From the NCBI GenBank assembly GCA_013695175.1, contig JACDAZ010000160.1, forward strand, positions 1 through 7,439: DNA of 7,439 nucleotides. The letters are read 5' to 3'. The position numbers and the translations under genes are program-made. Positions within the stretch are counted from its first letter, which is position 1; each line of letters opens with the position of its first letter. The notes beneath the pieces are model-generated. The model did no database searches and was not told the origin of the DNA. It was given only the letters and a program-made list of their open reading frames with translations. This document shows, in pieces, positions 7,049 to 7,439 of this stretch. This DNA comes from Flavisolibacter sp. (GTDB taxonomy: Bacteria; Bacteroidota; Bacteroidia; Chitinophagales; Chitinophagaceae).

Positions 7049-7079
7049 CTTAGTTCCCCCTTCGGGGGACAGGGGGCTA
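7049..7079 (-). repeat. hairpin repeat copy D at the sdhA stop
   Basis: On the minus strand it begins TAGCCCCC, with TAG being the sdhA stop codon, and carries the same TCCCCC/GGGGGA stem (7055-7060 with 7064-7069 on the plus strand) and a three-base loop. It matches copies B and C at 30 of 31 positions; the sole difference is in the tail, AACTAAG instead of AACTTAG. With copy C it could form an intramolecular stem of about 30 bp in the sdhA-sdhB transcript. Confidence 0.85.
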
Positions 7080-7439
7080 TTTATAACTACGTTGACTCGG
7101 CTTCACCACCTCATACTCCAGTTTTTCTTTATGCAATTGCCACTGTGCTCCTGGTAAATATTCCCATGCGGATACAAACATGAACTCTGCATCGTGTCTT
7201 AATGCTTCACCTTCCTCCGTTTGATGTTCTTCTCTGAAATGTCCACCACAACTTTCGCTTCTGTTTAATGCATCAATGCACATAAGTTCTCCTAATTCAA
7301 TAAAATCCGCTACACGATTTGCTTTGTCCAGTTCCGGATTAAAATCATTTATGGTTCCGGGTATTTTTATATCGCTCCAAAATTGTTCACGCAAAGCACG
7401 TATTTCCTGAATAGCTTGCTGAAGCCCTTGTGCATTACG
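7077..7439 (-). CDS. sdhA: succinate dehydrogenase / fumarate reductase flavoprotein subunit, C-terminal part only
   Basis: Only the last 120 codons lie in the window; the frame is open through position 7439, so the start is outside. SdhA is the FAD-bound catalytic subunit that interconverts succinate and fumarate and docks on SdhB. The visible part belongs to the C-terminal domain of the family: a helical stretch with Q and R residues (AQGLQQAIQEIRALREQFW), DKANRVADFIELGELMCIDAL, then the signature NRSESCGGHFREE, TEEGEALRHD and a final AWEYLPG and PSQRSYK. The FAD-binding and active-site regions are not visible. The NRxESCGGHFREE form and the SYK terminus are, as I recall them, typical of Bacteroidota enzymes of about 640 residues. 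The stop TAG is the first codon of repeat copy D, and sdhB begins 125 bases further on in the same direction, so the two genes form one operon interrupted by the inverted repeat pair. Confidence 0.94.
   Translation of the reverse strand, partial: RNAQGLQQAIQEIRALREQFWSDIKIPGTINDFNPELDKANRVADFIELGELMCIDALNRSESCGGHFREEHQTEEGEALRHDAEFMFVSAWEYLPGAQWQLHKEKLEYEVVKPSQRSYK

Noticed and set aside
2447..7079. CRISPR array from the near-identical 31-base repeats
   Set aside because: There are only four copies, in both orientations and kilobases apart, each self-complementary, with no regular spacers and no cas genes.
2447..7079. TAG recoding, such as pyrrolysine or readthrough, because all visible stops are TAG
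   Set aside because: The proteins end at their expected family lengths, and the bases after each TAG are hairpin repeat or terminator, not coding sequence.
6954..7079. G-quadruplex formed by the G5 tracts
   Set aside because: The plus strand of the C-D pair offers only three G5 tracts with a 64-base gap, and hairpin formation with the adjacent C tracts is far more likely.

Overview
The window looks like an ordinary chromosomal segment of an AT-rich member of the Bacteroidota, most likely close to Chitinophagaceae. This is inferred from protein flavour (an SpmA/SpmB fusion, a Bacteroidota-type SdhA/SdhB pair, a large outer-membrane protein of a Bacteroidota-only style), from a TAnnTTTG-type promoter, from the absence of Shine-Dalgarno sequences at most starts, and from intergenic C5/G5 hairpin repeats of a kind I associate with this group. 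Species cannot be assigned from the sequence alone.

Layout, left to right. Positions 1-1190 (minus) hold nearly all of a multi-span membrane protein that fuses SpmA-like and SpmB-like Gate domains; its 3' end lies outside the window. A divergent 161-bp spacer carries a good promoter for ychF (1352-2449, plus), a complete Obg-family ATPase/GTPase. A 118-bp convergent spacer with two hairpin repeats separates ychF from a 3480-bp minus-strand gene (2568-6047). That gene encodes a 1159-residue exported, probably outer-membrane beta-barrel protein with an EF-hand-like loop and no ATG near its start. Upstream of it on the same strand are sdhB (6187-6951), followed by a clear intrinsic terminator, and the last 120 codons of sdhA (7077-7439). 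No stretch over 300 bases lacks a gene.

SdhA and SdhB form the soluble catalytic part of succinate dehydrogenase/fumarate reductase and are read rightmost to leftmost. The cytochrome b subunit would be expected upstream of sdhA, beyond position 7439. The terminator at 6138-6161 separates this operon from the large outer-membrane protein gene, so I see no evidence of a joint function. The other genes are neighbours without an evident functional link.

The most notable features are non-coding. Four copies of a C/G-rich hairpin repeat form two inverted pairs of nearly equal span (124 and 126 bp). Three copies begin exactly at a TAG stop codon, and the fourth ends two bases before the first ATG of sdhB. 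The second point of interest is the large protein's start: only TTG-type starts are open, while an in-frame ATG 17 codons upstream is cut off by a TAA six codons later. I see no CRISPR array, tRNA, rRNA, transposase gene, phage genes or defence system.
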